A stretch of 53,134 nt of DNA from the NCBI GenBank assembly GCA_003457135.1, contig DMSQ01000027.1, positions 60,235-113,368 of the forward strand, read 5' to 3'. The position numbers were made by a program, and so were the translations under genes. This document shows, one piece after another, positions 7,785 through 16,436 of the stretch. The notes beneath the pieces are model-generated. The model was not told where the DNA came from and did no database searches. It saw only the letters and a program-made list of their open reading frames with translations. Within the stretch, counting starts at the first letter, position 1. Each line of letters opens with the position of its first letter. This DNA is from Prolixibacteraceae bacterium. Lineage in GTDB: Bacteria; Bacteroidota; Bacteroidia; Bacteroidales; Prolixibacteraceae.

Positions 7785-9374
7785 ATGGCACATTCTAATT
7801 CCATAGAAATCAAAGAATTTGACACCATCATTATTGGAAGTGGTTTGGCTGGCCTTACGGCTGCCTATCACGCGTCAAAAAAAGGCAGTGTTGCCATAAT
7901 TACCAAATCGCAACTCGACATCAGTAACTCCTATTATGCACAGGGAGGTATTGCAGCGGTCACTGCTCCCGAAGATTCTTTTGAGTCGCATATTCAGGAT
8001 ACTCTCGTGGCCGGTCGTGGGCTTTGCGACTTCGACGCAGTAGAAATATTAGTCCGCGAAGGTCAAAAATGTGTTCATGAATTAATTAGTCTGGGTATGG
8101 AATTCGATCAGGAGAATGGCGAATTTGTTCTTGGGCTTGAAGGCGGTCACAGCCATCGCCGTATTCTTCATGCCGGCGGCGATGCAACCGGCAAAGGGCT
8201 TACTATCTTTATGCTGAAAAAAGTACAGGAGCAAACCAATATAAAAGTCTTCGAATATACTACGGTCGTCGAATTGCTGACCGAAAACCAGATTTGTACG
8301 GGAGTACAGGCTTTCGATTTTATGACCGGAAAAAATGTCATCTTCAGGTCGAAGGCAACCATTATCGCAACAGGAGGTCTGTCCCGAATATACGACCGGA
8401 CCACTAATCCGCATACGGCTACCGGCGATGGAATTGCCTTGGCCTGGGATGCCGGGGCGAAAATTGCAGACATTGAATTTATCCAGTTCCATCCATCGGC
8501 CCTATACATCCCCGGAGAGGAGGCATTCCTGATCAGTGAAGCCGTCCGTGGCGAAGGCGCCTGGCTGCTCAATCAGAAAGGCGAACGATTTATGCAGCAC
8601 ATTCATCCTTTGGCCGAACTTGCCCCCCGCGATGTGGTAGCACATGCTATTTACAACCAACTTCAACTGCATCATTCTGATTTTGTTTATCTGAGCCTGA
8701 AACATCTCAATCCTGAACTGATCAAAAAACGTTTTTCAACGATTTACCATACCTTATTAAAATATGATATTGACTTGACCAGCGATCTGTTGCCCATTTC
8801 CCCTGCAGCACATTACATGGTTGGGGGAATTCAGACCGATTTGAACGGAGAAACGAACATTGAAGGGCTTTTTGCCTGTGGCGAAGTGGCGTCAACCGGC
8901 GTTATGGGGGCTAACCGCCTTGCAAGTAATTCGTTGCTCGAATGCCTTGTCTTTGGGAAAAGGGCAGCCGAAAGAGCTTCAGTAAAAATAGAAGTCAAAT
9001 TGAAACCTGAGAATGTCATTCCGATCAGTTTGAATCAGGAAAATGAAACATTTTTTCTTGAAACCAAAAATCAGATTGCAGGTTTGATGAGTAAAAAGGC
9101 TGGTATTGTCAGGTCGGCAGAAAAACTCAATGAAGCAATAGTTGAACTGAATGTCATAAAAAAGCAACTTCCTGAAAAAATTAATGAATACAATCTTTTA
9201 AAAATCAAGCATATTACAGATATTTGCACCCTTATTTGCGAATCGGCTTTGATTCGGACCGAAAGCCGTGGCGGACATATCCGGGAAGATTACAAAACCG
9301 AAAACCCGGAATTGTGCCTTCATCTCATTCAGCAAAAAGACCATCCATACCAATTTCAGGAAGTCAGAAAATAA
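7785..9374 (+). CDS. nadB: L-aspartate oxidase
   Basis: 529 residues. Flavoenzyme that oxidises L-aspartate to iminoaspartate, the first step of de novo NAD synthesis. The N-terminus EFDTIIIGSGLAGLTAAYHA is the FAD-binding dinucleotide fold. Other family marks are SYYAQGGIAAV, ATGDGIALAWDAGA, FIQFHPSALY, EAVRGEGAWLLN and GEVASTGVMGANRLASNS. The C-terminal helical domain (RTESRGGHIREDY) is complete. nadC follows after one base. No nadA is in the window, so quinolinate synthase must be encoded elsewhere. Confidence 0.96.
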   Translation: MAHSNSIEIKEFDTIIIGSGLAGLTAAYHASKKGSVAIITKSQLDISNSYYAQGGIAAVTAPEDSFESHIQDTLVAGRGLCDFDAVEILVREGQKCVHELISLGMEFDQENGEFVLGLEGGHSHRRILHAGGDATGKGLTIFMLKKVQEQTNIKVFEYTTVVELLTENQICTGVQAFDFMTGKNVIFRSKATIIATGGLSRIYDRTTNPHTATGDGIALAWDAGAKIADIEFIQFHPSALYIPGEEAFLISEAVRGEGAWLLNQKGERFMQHIHPLAELAPRDVVAHAIYNQLQLHHSDFVYLSLKHLNPELIKKRFSTIYHTLLKYDIDLTSDLLPISPAAHYMVGGIQTDLNGETNIEGLFACGEVASTGVMGANRLASNSLLECLVFGKRAAERASVKIEVKLKPENVIPISLNQENETFFLETKNQIAGLMSKKAGIVRSAEKLNEAIVELNVIKKQLPEKINEYNLLKIKHITDICTLICESALIRTESRGGHIREDYKTENPELCLHLIQQKDHPYQFQEVRK

Positions 9375-9375
9375 A

Positions 9376-10218
9376 ATGAACGAACTCGAATTAAAAGCCG
9401 CTCAAATCCTCATTGAACTCGCCTTAACAGAAGATATAGGCGAGGGAGATATTACAACCGACAACATTATTCCAGCCGAAACACAGCGCAATGCTAAAAT
9501 GGTAGCCAAAGCTGACGGGATTATTGCCGGATTGCCAATTGCTGAAATGGTTTTTAAAAGCCTTGATCCGAAATTGAGATGGAAGGTGTTGGCTTCTGAA
9601 GGTTCGAAAGTACAAAAAGGCGATGTGCTCGTTGAGTTCGAAGGAACTTACCGTGCTTTACTGACCGGCGAACGAACTGCACTTAATTTTTTGCAGCGTT
9701 TGTCGGGAATTGCAACCATGTCGGGGAAATATGCCGATGCAGTAAAAGAATTCAAAACTATTATTTTGGATACCCGGAAAACCTTGCCTGGATTCAGGAT
9801 GCTTGATAAATATGCAGTAAAAACCGGAGGGGCCGGGAACCATCGGATCGGTTTGTTCGACATGGCCATGATCAAGGACAACCATATTGAGGTGGCAGGC
9901 GGAATTACCAATGCAGTAAATGCTGTCCGGAGTAAAATAAAGGAAGGAATCAAAATAGAAGTTGAAACCACTACCCTTGCCCAGGTTCAGGAAGCCATTG
10001 ATGCCGGAGCCGACATCATCATGCTCGACAACATGGATAACGAGACTATGCAAAAAAGCGTTGAACTGATTGCGGGCAGGGCCAAAGTGGAAGCTTCAGG
10101 AAACATGACACTCGAACGCCTGCGCGAAGTTGCGGCCACAGGTGTTGATTACATTTCAATCGGGGCGCTCACCCATTCGGTCAGCGCTTTGGATATCAGT
10201 CAACGCATAGAAGATTAA
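9376..10218 (+). CDS. nadC: Nicotinate-nucleotide pyrophosphorylase
   Basis: 280 residues from the ATG at 9376, one base after the nadB stop. Longer in-frame readings from 9268 would overlap nadB by 107 bases and do not match the family. It converts quinolinate and PRPP to nicotinate mononucleotide. Signatures: EDIGEGDITTDN near the start, RTALNFLQRLSGIAT, LDTRKTLPGFRMLDKYAV, GGAGNHRIGLFDMAMIKDNH and DIIMLDNM. AGGAAG at 9358-9363, inside the end of nadB, may help initiation. It forms an operon with nadB and coaX. Confidence 0.96.
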   Translation: MNELELKAAQILIELALTEDIGEGDITTDNIIPAETQRNAKMVAKADGIIAGLPIAEMVFKSLDPKLRWKVLASEGSKVQKGDVLVEFEGTYRALLTGERTALNFLQRLSGIATMSGKYADAVKEFKTIILDTRKTLPGFRMLDKYAVKTGGAGNHRIGLFDMAMIKDNHIEVAGGITNAVNAVRSKIKEGIKIEVETTTLAQVQEAIDAGADIIMLDNMDNETMQKSVELIAGRAKVEASGNMTLERLREVAATGVDYISIGALTHSVSALDISQRIED

Positions 10219-10221
10219 TCC

Positions 10222-10959
10222 TTGATAAACCTGATCATAGATATTGGTAATAGCCGTACAAAGATCGCTTTGTTCAATCAGCACGACCTGATGTTTAATC
10301 TTTCCATTGATTTTTTGACAGTGGATCATTTAAAAATGCTTAAAGAAGAACATCCGCAGTTAAACAAAGCCATACTATCGGCGGTTAAAGTTGTTGATCA
10401 GGAAATCATTCAGTTTTTATCCGGAAATTTTAATTATTTTCTTGAACTTGATCAACAGACCGAACTGCCCATAGAAAATTTATATGAAACCCCGGAAACT
10501 CTCGGGAAGGATAGGATTGCTGCTGCTGTTGGGGCAAACGAACTGTTTCCGGATCAGAATTTACTGATTATTGATGCCGGTACGGCCATTACCTATGATT
10601 TAGTTTCGGAAAAGAATCAGTTCATTGGCGGAAATATTTCGCCCGGATTGGAAATGCGTTTTAAAGCCCTGAATCAGTTCACCGGAAAACTTCCTTTAAT
10701 CAATTATTCTGATGAATTTCAGTTAATTGGAAGAAACACAACCGATGCGATCAGGGCAGGAGTTCAAAATGGAATGCTGTACGAAATAGATCAAACCATC
10801 GCTATATTTAACAGAAATTATCAAAATTTACAGATCATTATGACAGGGGGCGATTCTAATTTTTTTGATAAAAAGTTAAATTATTCCATCTTTGTACACT
10901 TTAATTTAACCCTAATTGGTTTAAACAGGATTCTTGAATATAATGCTAAAAAGAAATAA
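10222..10959 (+). CDS. coaX: Type III pantothenate kinase, TTG start
   Basis: 245 residues. Phosphorylates pantothenate, the first step of CoA synthesis. The start is read as TTG at 10222 because the ATP-binding DIGNSRTK motif must be near the N-terminus and no ATG precedes it; the nadC stop ends three bases earlier. Further motifs: PETLGKDRIAA, LLIIDAGTAITYDLV, GGNISPGLEMR and IIMTGGDS. The close spacing to nadC suggests translational coupling. The 3' end overlaps the next gene by 17 bases. Confidence 0.94.
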   Translation: MINLIIDIGNSRTKIALFNQHDLMFNLSIDFLTVDHLKMLKEEHPQLNKAILSAVKVVDQEIIQFLSGNFNYFLELDQQTELPIENLYETPETLGKDRIAAAVGANELFPDQNLLIIDAGTAITYDLVSEKNQFIGGNISPGLEMRFKALNQFTGKLPLINYSDEFQLIGRNTTDAIRAGVQNGMLYEIDQTIAIFNRNYQNLQIIMTGGDSNFFDKKLNYSIFVHFNLTLIGLNRILEYNAKKK

Positions 10960-12220
10960 TGCTTTACTAGTCGTGATGGTTTTGATTATCTGCGGATTCT
11001 CTGGCTTTGCGCAAAACAACAACACAAGCTCTCCCTTTTCCAGATATGGAATTGGTGATTTACACCATTACGGATATGGCCGTACTGCTGCCATGGGTGG
11101 CGCATCTCTCGGAAGCCGTCATGCCGTTCAGATAAACTCTGCCAACCCGGCTACCTACACAGCCAATGATAGTCTATCATTTGTTTTTGATTTCGGGATT
11201 GACGGAACATTTTCCAGATATAAGGGTGATCAGGGAACCATGAATACGAAAGATATTAATTTCAGGTATTTTTCACTGAGCTGGCCGATAGCCAAATGGA
11301 TTGGTGCAGGCATGGGCATTCAGCCATTTTCTGACATGGGTTACGAAGTGGGTTTTAACGAAGAATTGGTCGGAGCAGGTTTTGTTTACCATAGTTATAA
11401 AGGAGAAGGAACCACTTCCAAAGCTTTCCTCGGCACATCAATCAGTCCGTTTAAAGGCTTGTCGGTTGGGGCAAACCTCAATTACCTGTTTGGCCGGTTG
11501 AATCAAAATACCGACATTGGATTTAATAATCCGCAGCTCTTTTATATTTCAAAAACAGAAGGAACCCGTCTTCGCGACTTTTCGCTAACTTATGGTCTTC
11601 AGTACGATTATGAGCTAAAAAAAGATCAGTTCCTGACTTTAGGCCTTACTTTCGAACCACAATCTGATATCACCGTACTTCACCGGGTGTTTTCATACAA
11701 AGGTATCACGGTTGGAGCCAGCACCCTGACCGATACGCTTGAATTGGTGCCGGAAACCAAAGACATCATTAAACTTCCATCAACTTTTGGTATAGGTTTG
11801 TCGTACAATAAACTGAACAAACTCGAGATCAATGCCGATTATTATTATGCCGGATGGAGCAAGGCTACCTTTTTCGGAAAAACAGATGAGCTAATCACAG
11901 ATCAGAGCAGGATTTCTGCCGGATTCGAATATATTCCTGAAGCTTTTTCAATCCGCAGCTACCTGAAAAGAGTCAAATATCGGGCTGGTATCCATCAGGA
12001 GAATTCGTACTTAAAATTAAACAATAAACAGATCAAGGAGTTTGGTGTAAGTTTTGGAGTTGGAATACCGTTCCCAAAATCAAAATCAACCGCTAATTTT
12101 GCAGTTGAATTTGGGAAAAAAGGAACAACGAAAGATAACCTGATCAAAAACAATTATGCGAAGCTGAGCCTCTACCTCAATCTTTACGACTACTGGTTCG
12201 TTCAACGCAAATTTGATTAA
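10943..12220 (+). CDS. Outer-membrane beta-barrel protein, conserved Bacteroidota type
   Basis: About 425 residues from the ATG at 10943, inside the end of coaX. The signal peptide MLKRNNALLVVMVLIICGF ends near GFAQ. The mature N-terminus SSPFSRYGIGDLHHYG, MGGASLGSR and INSANPATY, followed by many alternating beta segments and a final aromatic tail (LYDYWFVQRKFD), fits a FadL- or PorV-like barrel. It lies between coaX and lptC in one transcript, so a role in envelope lipid or protein transport is possible but unproved. No substrate can be deduced. Confidence 0.75.
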   Translation: MLKRNNALLVVMVLIICGFSGFAQNNNTSSPFSRYGIGDLHHYGYGRTAAMGGASLGSRHAVQINSANPATYTANDSLSFVFDFGIDGTFSRYKGDQGTMNTKDINFRYFSLSWPIAKWIGAGMGIQPFSDMGYEVGFNEELVGAGFVYHSYKGEGTTSKAFLGTSISPFKGLSVGANLNYLFGRLNQNTDIGFNNPQLFYISKTEGTRLRDFSLTYGLQYDYELKKDQFLTLGLTFEPQSDITVLHRVFSYKGITVGASTLTDTLELVPETKDIIKLPSTFGIGLSYNKLNKLEINADYYYAGWSKATFFGKTDELITDQSRISAGFEYIPEAFSIRSYLKRVKYRAGIHQENSYLKLNNKQIKEFGVSFGVGIPFPKSKSTANFAVEFGKKGTTKDNLIKNNYAKLSLYLNLYDYWFVQRKFD

Positions 12221-12254
12221 GAAAGTCAAACCCAAACCCAATCTGCGTTTGTCT

Positions 12255-12860
12255 ATGATGAAAACTGAATCCACTTTATCTGATATTTCAACGAAAATCA
12301 GTCTGTTACTGATTCAAAAAAAAGTATTGCTGTTCATGGTATTAACAGCGATGCTTCTCGTTTCGTGCGGAAAAGAAACTGCCAAAATCAAGATTAATTC
12401 GGTTACCGAAGAATTGCCTTCGCTCACCGCCGAAGATTTTGAAATGTTGGTGTCAGACTCCACTGTTATACGCTTTAAACTTCAAACACCTGAATTCATC
12501 AGGCACAAGAACGAAAAGGATCCATATACCGAATTTCCCAAAGGAGTAAAAATTGAGAAGTATGACGCTGAAATGAATATTGTTTCGAGTATTACATGCC
12601 TGTACGCTAAAAATTTTGATTCCGACAACAGGTGGGAAGCCAAAAACAATGTAGTTGCTGTTAATTTTAAGGGAGATACCCTGAAAACCGAATACCTGGT
12701 TTGGGACACCGAAAAGCAGAAGATCTATTCTGACCGGTTTGTTAAAATTATTCAAAAGGATCAGGTTTATACAGGAATTGGATTTGAGTCGAATCAGGAT
12801 TTTTCAGAATATCACATCAAAAACCTGAAAGGCAATATGTACGTGAATGTGGATGAATAA
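12255..12860 (+). CDS. lptC: LptC, LPS-export periplasmic lipoprotein
   Basis: About 201 residues if started at the ATG at 12255; a second ATG follows at once and a TTG lies at 12213. A hydrophobic stretch ends in the lipobox-like LLVSCG with Cys at about residue 38, unlike the plain membrane anchor of the E. coli protein. The core fits Bacteroidota LptC: TAEDFEMLVSDS, EFPKGVKIEKYD, NNVVAVNFKGDTLKTE, and KIYSDRFVKI followed by GIGFESNQDFSEY. It should receive LPS from the inner-membrane LptBFG transporter and pass it to LptA. It sits 34 bases after the barrel gene and just before the CBS/CorC gene. Confidence 0.85.
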   Translation: MMKTESTLSDISTKISLLLIQKKVLLFMVLTAMLLVSCGKETAKIKINSVTEELPSLTAEDFEMLVSDSTVIRFKLQTPEFIRHKNEKDPYTEFPKGVKIEKYDAEMNIVSSITCLYAKNFDSDNRWEAKNNVVAVNFKGDTLKTEYLVWDTEKQKIYSDRFVKIIQKDQVYTGIGFESNQDFSEYHIKNLKGNMYVNVDE

Positions 12861-12871
12861 AAAAACAGGTT

Positions 12872-14145
12872 ATGAATTTGATTTTGGTCATCGGTATTGC
12901 CATTCTGTTTTCTGTTTTTTTTCCGGAATGGAAATTGCTTTTCAATCGGCCAATAAACTCAGACTGGAACTCGACAAAAAACAGAATCGCTTTTTTTCAG
13001 GTTTAATTTCACTCTGTACGCAAAATCCGGCTCAATTTGTCGCAACTATGTTAATAGGGAGCAACCTGGCGCTGGTCATATATGGCATAGCCATTGCCAG
13101 ATTTCTCGAACCATTTCTGGCAAACTACCTGCAAACCGATTCGCTGGTTATATTGGTCCAAACAATAATTGCCGCGTTATTCATACTCATTACTGCTGAA
13201 TTTTTACCAAAAGTATTGTTTCGGATCAATCCAAACGGACTGTTAAAGTTGTTTTCCTTCCCGATAACCTTTTTTTATTTTCTATTTTACCCGGTAACCA
13301 AAATTGCGATGTGGGTTTCAAAATTCATTTTGAAAGTCCTGTTAGACGAACCAATCCATCATATTAACGAAAAGGTGGCATTTAGCCGGATTGACCTCGA
13401 CCAATTTGTAAAAGAACCCGAAAACAACAATTCATTTCAAGCTACTCAGGAAACCGACAGTGAAGTAAAATTATTCCGGAAAGCGCTTGATTTTTCCAAA
13501 GTCAGGCTTCGTGAAATCATGGTTCCGCGTACGGAAATGGTGGCTCTCCATATAGAATCTACCGTTGAAGAACTCCATCAGAAGTTCATCGAAACCGGTT
13601 ATTCGCGCATCTTATTTTATGATGAAAACATTGATAATATTGTTGGTTACATTCACCATTCGGTCATCTTTACCAAACCCGATTCAATTAAATCAAATTT
13701 GAGAAATGTTTTGATTGTGCCTGAAACCATGTCGGCCAGCAAACTATTAAGCATGTTTATTCAGCAACGGCTTAGTATTGCCATTGTGGTTGATGAGTTT
13801 GGAGGAACTTCAGGAATGGTTGCCAGTGAAGATATTCTGGAAGAAATATTTGGAGAAATTGAAGATGAGCACGACACCACTGATTTAATTCAAAAACAAG
13901 TTGCTCCCCATGAGTTTGTCTTATCGGGTCGGTTGGAACTTGATGAATTGAATGAGAATTTTAACCTGGAATTTCCTGAAAACGAAAATTTCGAAACACT
14001 CGCGGGATTTATACTCTTTCACCACGAAAGTATTCCCAAAATAAATACGGTTATTACCATCGGATACTATCGCTTTAAAATATTAAAAGCAACCAATACC
14101 AAAATAGAATTGGTTCACCTTGAGATAATGGACGATCTAAAATAA
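12872..14145 (+). CDS. CNNM/CBS/CorC membrane protein (GldE/HlyC-CorC-like), frameshift near the 5' end
   Basis: Integral membrane protein with DUF21-type membrane helices (about residues 50-150), two CBS motifs (IMVPRTEMVAL, FGGTSGMVASEDILEEIFGE) and a C-terminal CorC-like domain. Related proteins are implicated in ion transport, and in gliding bacteria as GldE. The natural start is the ATG at 12872, which gives MNLILVIGIAILFSVFF, but this frame leaves the main frame at a run of eight T (12915-12922). One more T would give the expected FFSGMEIAFQSANKLR. The main frame is also open upstream to an ATG at 12847, but that reading replaces the first membrane helix by non-hydrophobic residues. Possible causes are a sequencing error, transcript slippage or real inactivation. 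It lies between lptC and ppiD as in many Bacteroidales. Confidence 0.8.
12915..12922 (+). other. T8 run at the frameshift point
   Basis: Eight T followed by CC. The reading frame from 12872 must shift by -1 here to continue into the main frame. The sequence has the form T TTT TTC, which ribosomes and RNA polymerase can slip on, and which is also a common place for sequencing errors. Confidence 0.7.
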
Positions 14146-14234
14146 AAATTGAATGCAGGGGTTAATTATTGAAAATTATTATCTTCGTACCGCGAAATTT
14201 TAACGAATAATTATAATAAAATAACTTACAGTAA

Positions 14235-16352
14235 ATGGCTACTTTACAGAACATACGGAATCGCGGGAGTTTGATGATAGCGATCGTTATCGGTCTTGCC
14301 TTAGGCGCTTTTATTTTGGGCGACATGCTCAATTCAGGAAGTAATTTGATGAGGCCCAGTCAGATGGAAATTGCAGAAATTGATGGTGAATCTATACAAT
14401 ATCCTGACTTTCAAAAGAAAATTGAAGAGCTTTCTGAAATTTACAAGATGAATTCGCAGCAAACCCAAATAGATGAAAACACCTGGGAACAAATTCGTGA
14501 ACAAGTATGGCAAGGATATCTTCAGGAAAATATTGTAGGCAAGGCATCTGAAAAACTTGGAATTACGGTAAGCGTTGAAGAACTTTTCGATTTGGTGCAA
14601 GGAGCAAATCCCCATCCGATCATTCAGCAACTTTTCAGAAATCAGCAGACCGGAGCAGTAGATAAATCGGCGATTATTCAATTCTTAAAATCGTTGGAAA
14701 CCAGTGCTACCCCCGAGCAGAAATCCTATTGGCTGTATATCGAAAACCAGATTAAACAAGATAAGATCCGTTCAAAATATAACAATCTGGTATCAAAAGG
14801 CTTGTATGTAACTTCAGAAGAAGCGAAAAAAAGTCTGGAAGCGAAAAACAGAAATGCTTCATTTCAGTATGTTTTACTTAGCTATACTTCAATTGCTGAT
14901 ACGGCTGTTAGCATTTCTGACAGCGATCTGAAAGCATACTACAACAAACATAAAAACGATTACAAACAGGATAAAACAAGGAAGATCGAATATGTAACTT
15001 TCGAGGTACTTCCTTCAGCAACTGACAATGCAGCCACTCTGAAATGGGTAACCGACAGCAAACAGGAGTTTGCCACTGTCACCGATAATGCGCAGTATGT
15101 TAATGTTAATTCGGACACCCGTTTTGACCCTGGTTATTTTAAGAAGGATGAATTGCCTGCTGCTATGGCCGAATGGGCATTTTCGGCTCAGCCCGGAGAT
15201 TTCTATGGACCATACTTTGAAAACAATGAATACAAACTGGCCAAAATTGATCAGTTTAAAATGTTGCCTGATTCTGTTCAGGCAAGCCATATCCTGATCA
15301 ACCCTCAAACGGTTGGAAGTATTGAAAAAGCGCGGGCTATGGTTGATAGTTTAAAGAAAAATATCGAATCAGGCGGAAATTTCGCTGAAGTAGCCATGAA
15401 ATATTCTGAAGATCCGGGTTCGAAACTAAAAGGTGGCGATCTGGGCTGGTTTAAACGCAAGCAAATGGTTGCTGAATTTGAGGAAGCCGCTTTCTCGGGC
15501 GAAATAAACAAACTTTATATTGTTGGTACACGCTTCGGATTTCACCTGATTAAACCGACCCAAAAAGGAAAAGAAACGAATCAGGTGCGCATTGCAACGC
15601 TTTCCAGAAAAGTGGCGCCAAGTACCGAAACTTACCAGAAGATTTATTCTGAAACAAGCAAATTTGCAAGCGAAAACCAATCTTTCGAAGCATTTAACAA
15701 AGCTGTTGTTGATCAAAAACTGGATAAGAAAATGGCTACACTGAAGGAAAACGATCGCGAAGTGACCGGATTGGAACAGTCTCGTGCATTTGTACGTGCA
15801 GCATTTAATGCAGAAAAAGGAAAAATTCTGGTGAATAACGAAGGATCAACAATCTTCGAATTTGGCAATAAATTTGTAATTGGCGCCATGACTGAAGCTA
15901 CTGAGGAAGGACCTTCATCGTTCGAAGAAGCTAAAATACGTATTGACTTAGCTGTTCGCAAAGAGAAAAAGGCTCAGATGCTTGCAGAAAAACTTAAAAA
16001 CGCAGCTTCGGGCCAATCTGATCTGGCAAGTATTGCCTCCAGGCTTTCAACCGAAGTGAAAGAAGCTACCGGAGTAAATTTCTCCACCTTCTCAATACCC
16101 GCTGCAGGTTTTGAACCTGCTGTGATCGGAACGGTATGCAGCCTTACTGAAGGTAAAATTTCAGCTCCGGTTGAAGGGAATTCAGGTGTTTATCTCACCA
16201 AAGTTACTTCGGTCGTTACCAACACCGACATTGACCTGAAAGGTGAAAAAGTCAGGTTGGCTCAAACTTTAAGCAGCAGGGCCGGATCACAGGTTTTCGA
16301 ATCCCTGAAAAAGGTTGTTGACATCGAAGACAAACGGGCAAAATTCTATTAA
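14235..16352 (+). CDS. ppiD: PpiD-like periplasmic peptidyl-prolyl isomerase/chaperone
   Basis: 705 residues. One N-terminal membrane anchor (MIAIVIGLALGAFILGDML at about 14-32), then a SurA-N-like helical chaperone region (about 45-200). A parvulin domain follows at about 345-445 with SVQASHILINP, FAEVAMKYSEDPGS, GGDLGWFKRKQMV and FGFHLIKPTQKG. The C-terminal region (460-700) is helical and Lys-rich. The protein should help outer-membrane proteins fold as they leave the Sec channel. It follows the CBS/CorC gene by 89 bases and ends the operon at a strong terminator. Confidence 0.92.
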   Translation: MATLQNIRNRGSLMIAIVIGLALGAFILGDMLNSGSNLMRPSQMEIAEIDGESIQYPDFQKKIEELSEIYKMNSQQTQIDENTWEQIREQVWQGYLQENIVGKASEKLGITVSVEELFDLVQGANPHPIIQQLFRNQQTGAVDKSAIIQFLKSLETSATPEQKSYWLYIENQIKQDKIRSKYNNLVSKGLYVTSEEAKKSLEAKNRNASFQYVLLSYTSIADTAVSISDSDLKAYYNKHKNDYKQDKTRKIEYVTFEVLPSATDNAATLKWVTDSKQEFATVTDNAQYVNVNSDTRFDPGYFKKDELPAAMAEWAFSAQPGDFYGPYFENNEYKLAKIDQFKMLPDSVQASHILINPQTVGSIEKARAMVDSLKKNIESGGNFAEVAMKYSEDPGSKLKGGDLGWFKRKQMVAEFEEAAFSGEINKLYIVGTRFGFHLIKPTQKGKETNQVRIATLSRKVAPSTETYQKIYSETSKFASENQSFEAFNKAVVDQKLDKKMATLKENDREVTGLEQSRAFVRAAFNAEKGKILVNNEGSTIFEFGNKFVIGAMTEATEEGPSSFEEAKIRIDLAVRKEKKAQMLAEKLKNAASGQSDLASIASRLSTEVKEATGVNFSTFSIPAAGFEPAVIGTVCSLTEGKISAPVEGNSGVYLTKVTSVVTNTDIDLKGEKVRLAQTLSSRAGSQVFESLKKVVDIEDKRAKFY

Positions 16353-16365
16353 TAGAATATCACAG

Positions 16366-16398
16366 GAAAAAAGCGGGCTATCAACCCGCTTTTTTTTA
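16366..16398 (+). terminator. Terminator of ppiD operon
   Basis: AAGCGGG (16371-16377) pairs with CCCGCTT (16385-16391) around CTATCAA, followed by a T run. It begins 14 bases after the ppiD stop. Confidence 0.88.
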
Positions 16399-16400
16399 TT

Positions 16401-16408
16401 TAAATTTG
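16401..16408 (+). promoter_or_regulatory. -7 box of guaB
   Basis: TAAATTTG just after the ppiD terminator and 28 bases before the guaB ATG. The -33 position falls inside the terminator hairpin and carries no TTTG. Confidence 0.5.
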
Positions 16409-16436
16409 CACAATTTTTCATTTAAATGTCGAATAT

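Noticed and set aside
12847..12871. Start of the CBS/CorC gene at the ATG at 12847
   Set aside because: That reading gives a Cys/His-rich N-terminus instead of the first membrane helix. The ATG at 12872 gives a proper helix and needs one base shift.
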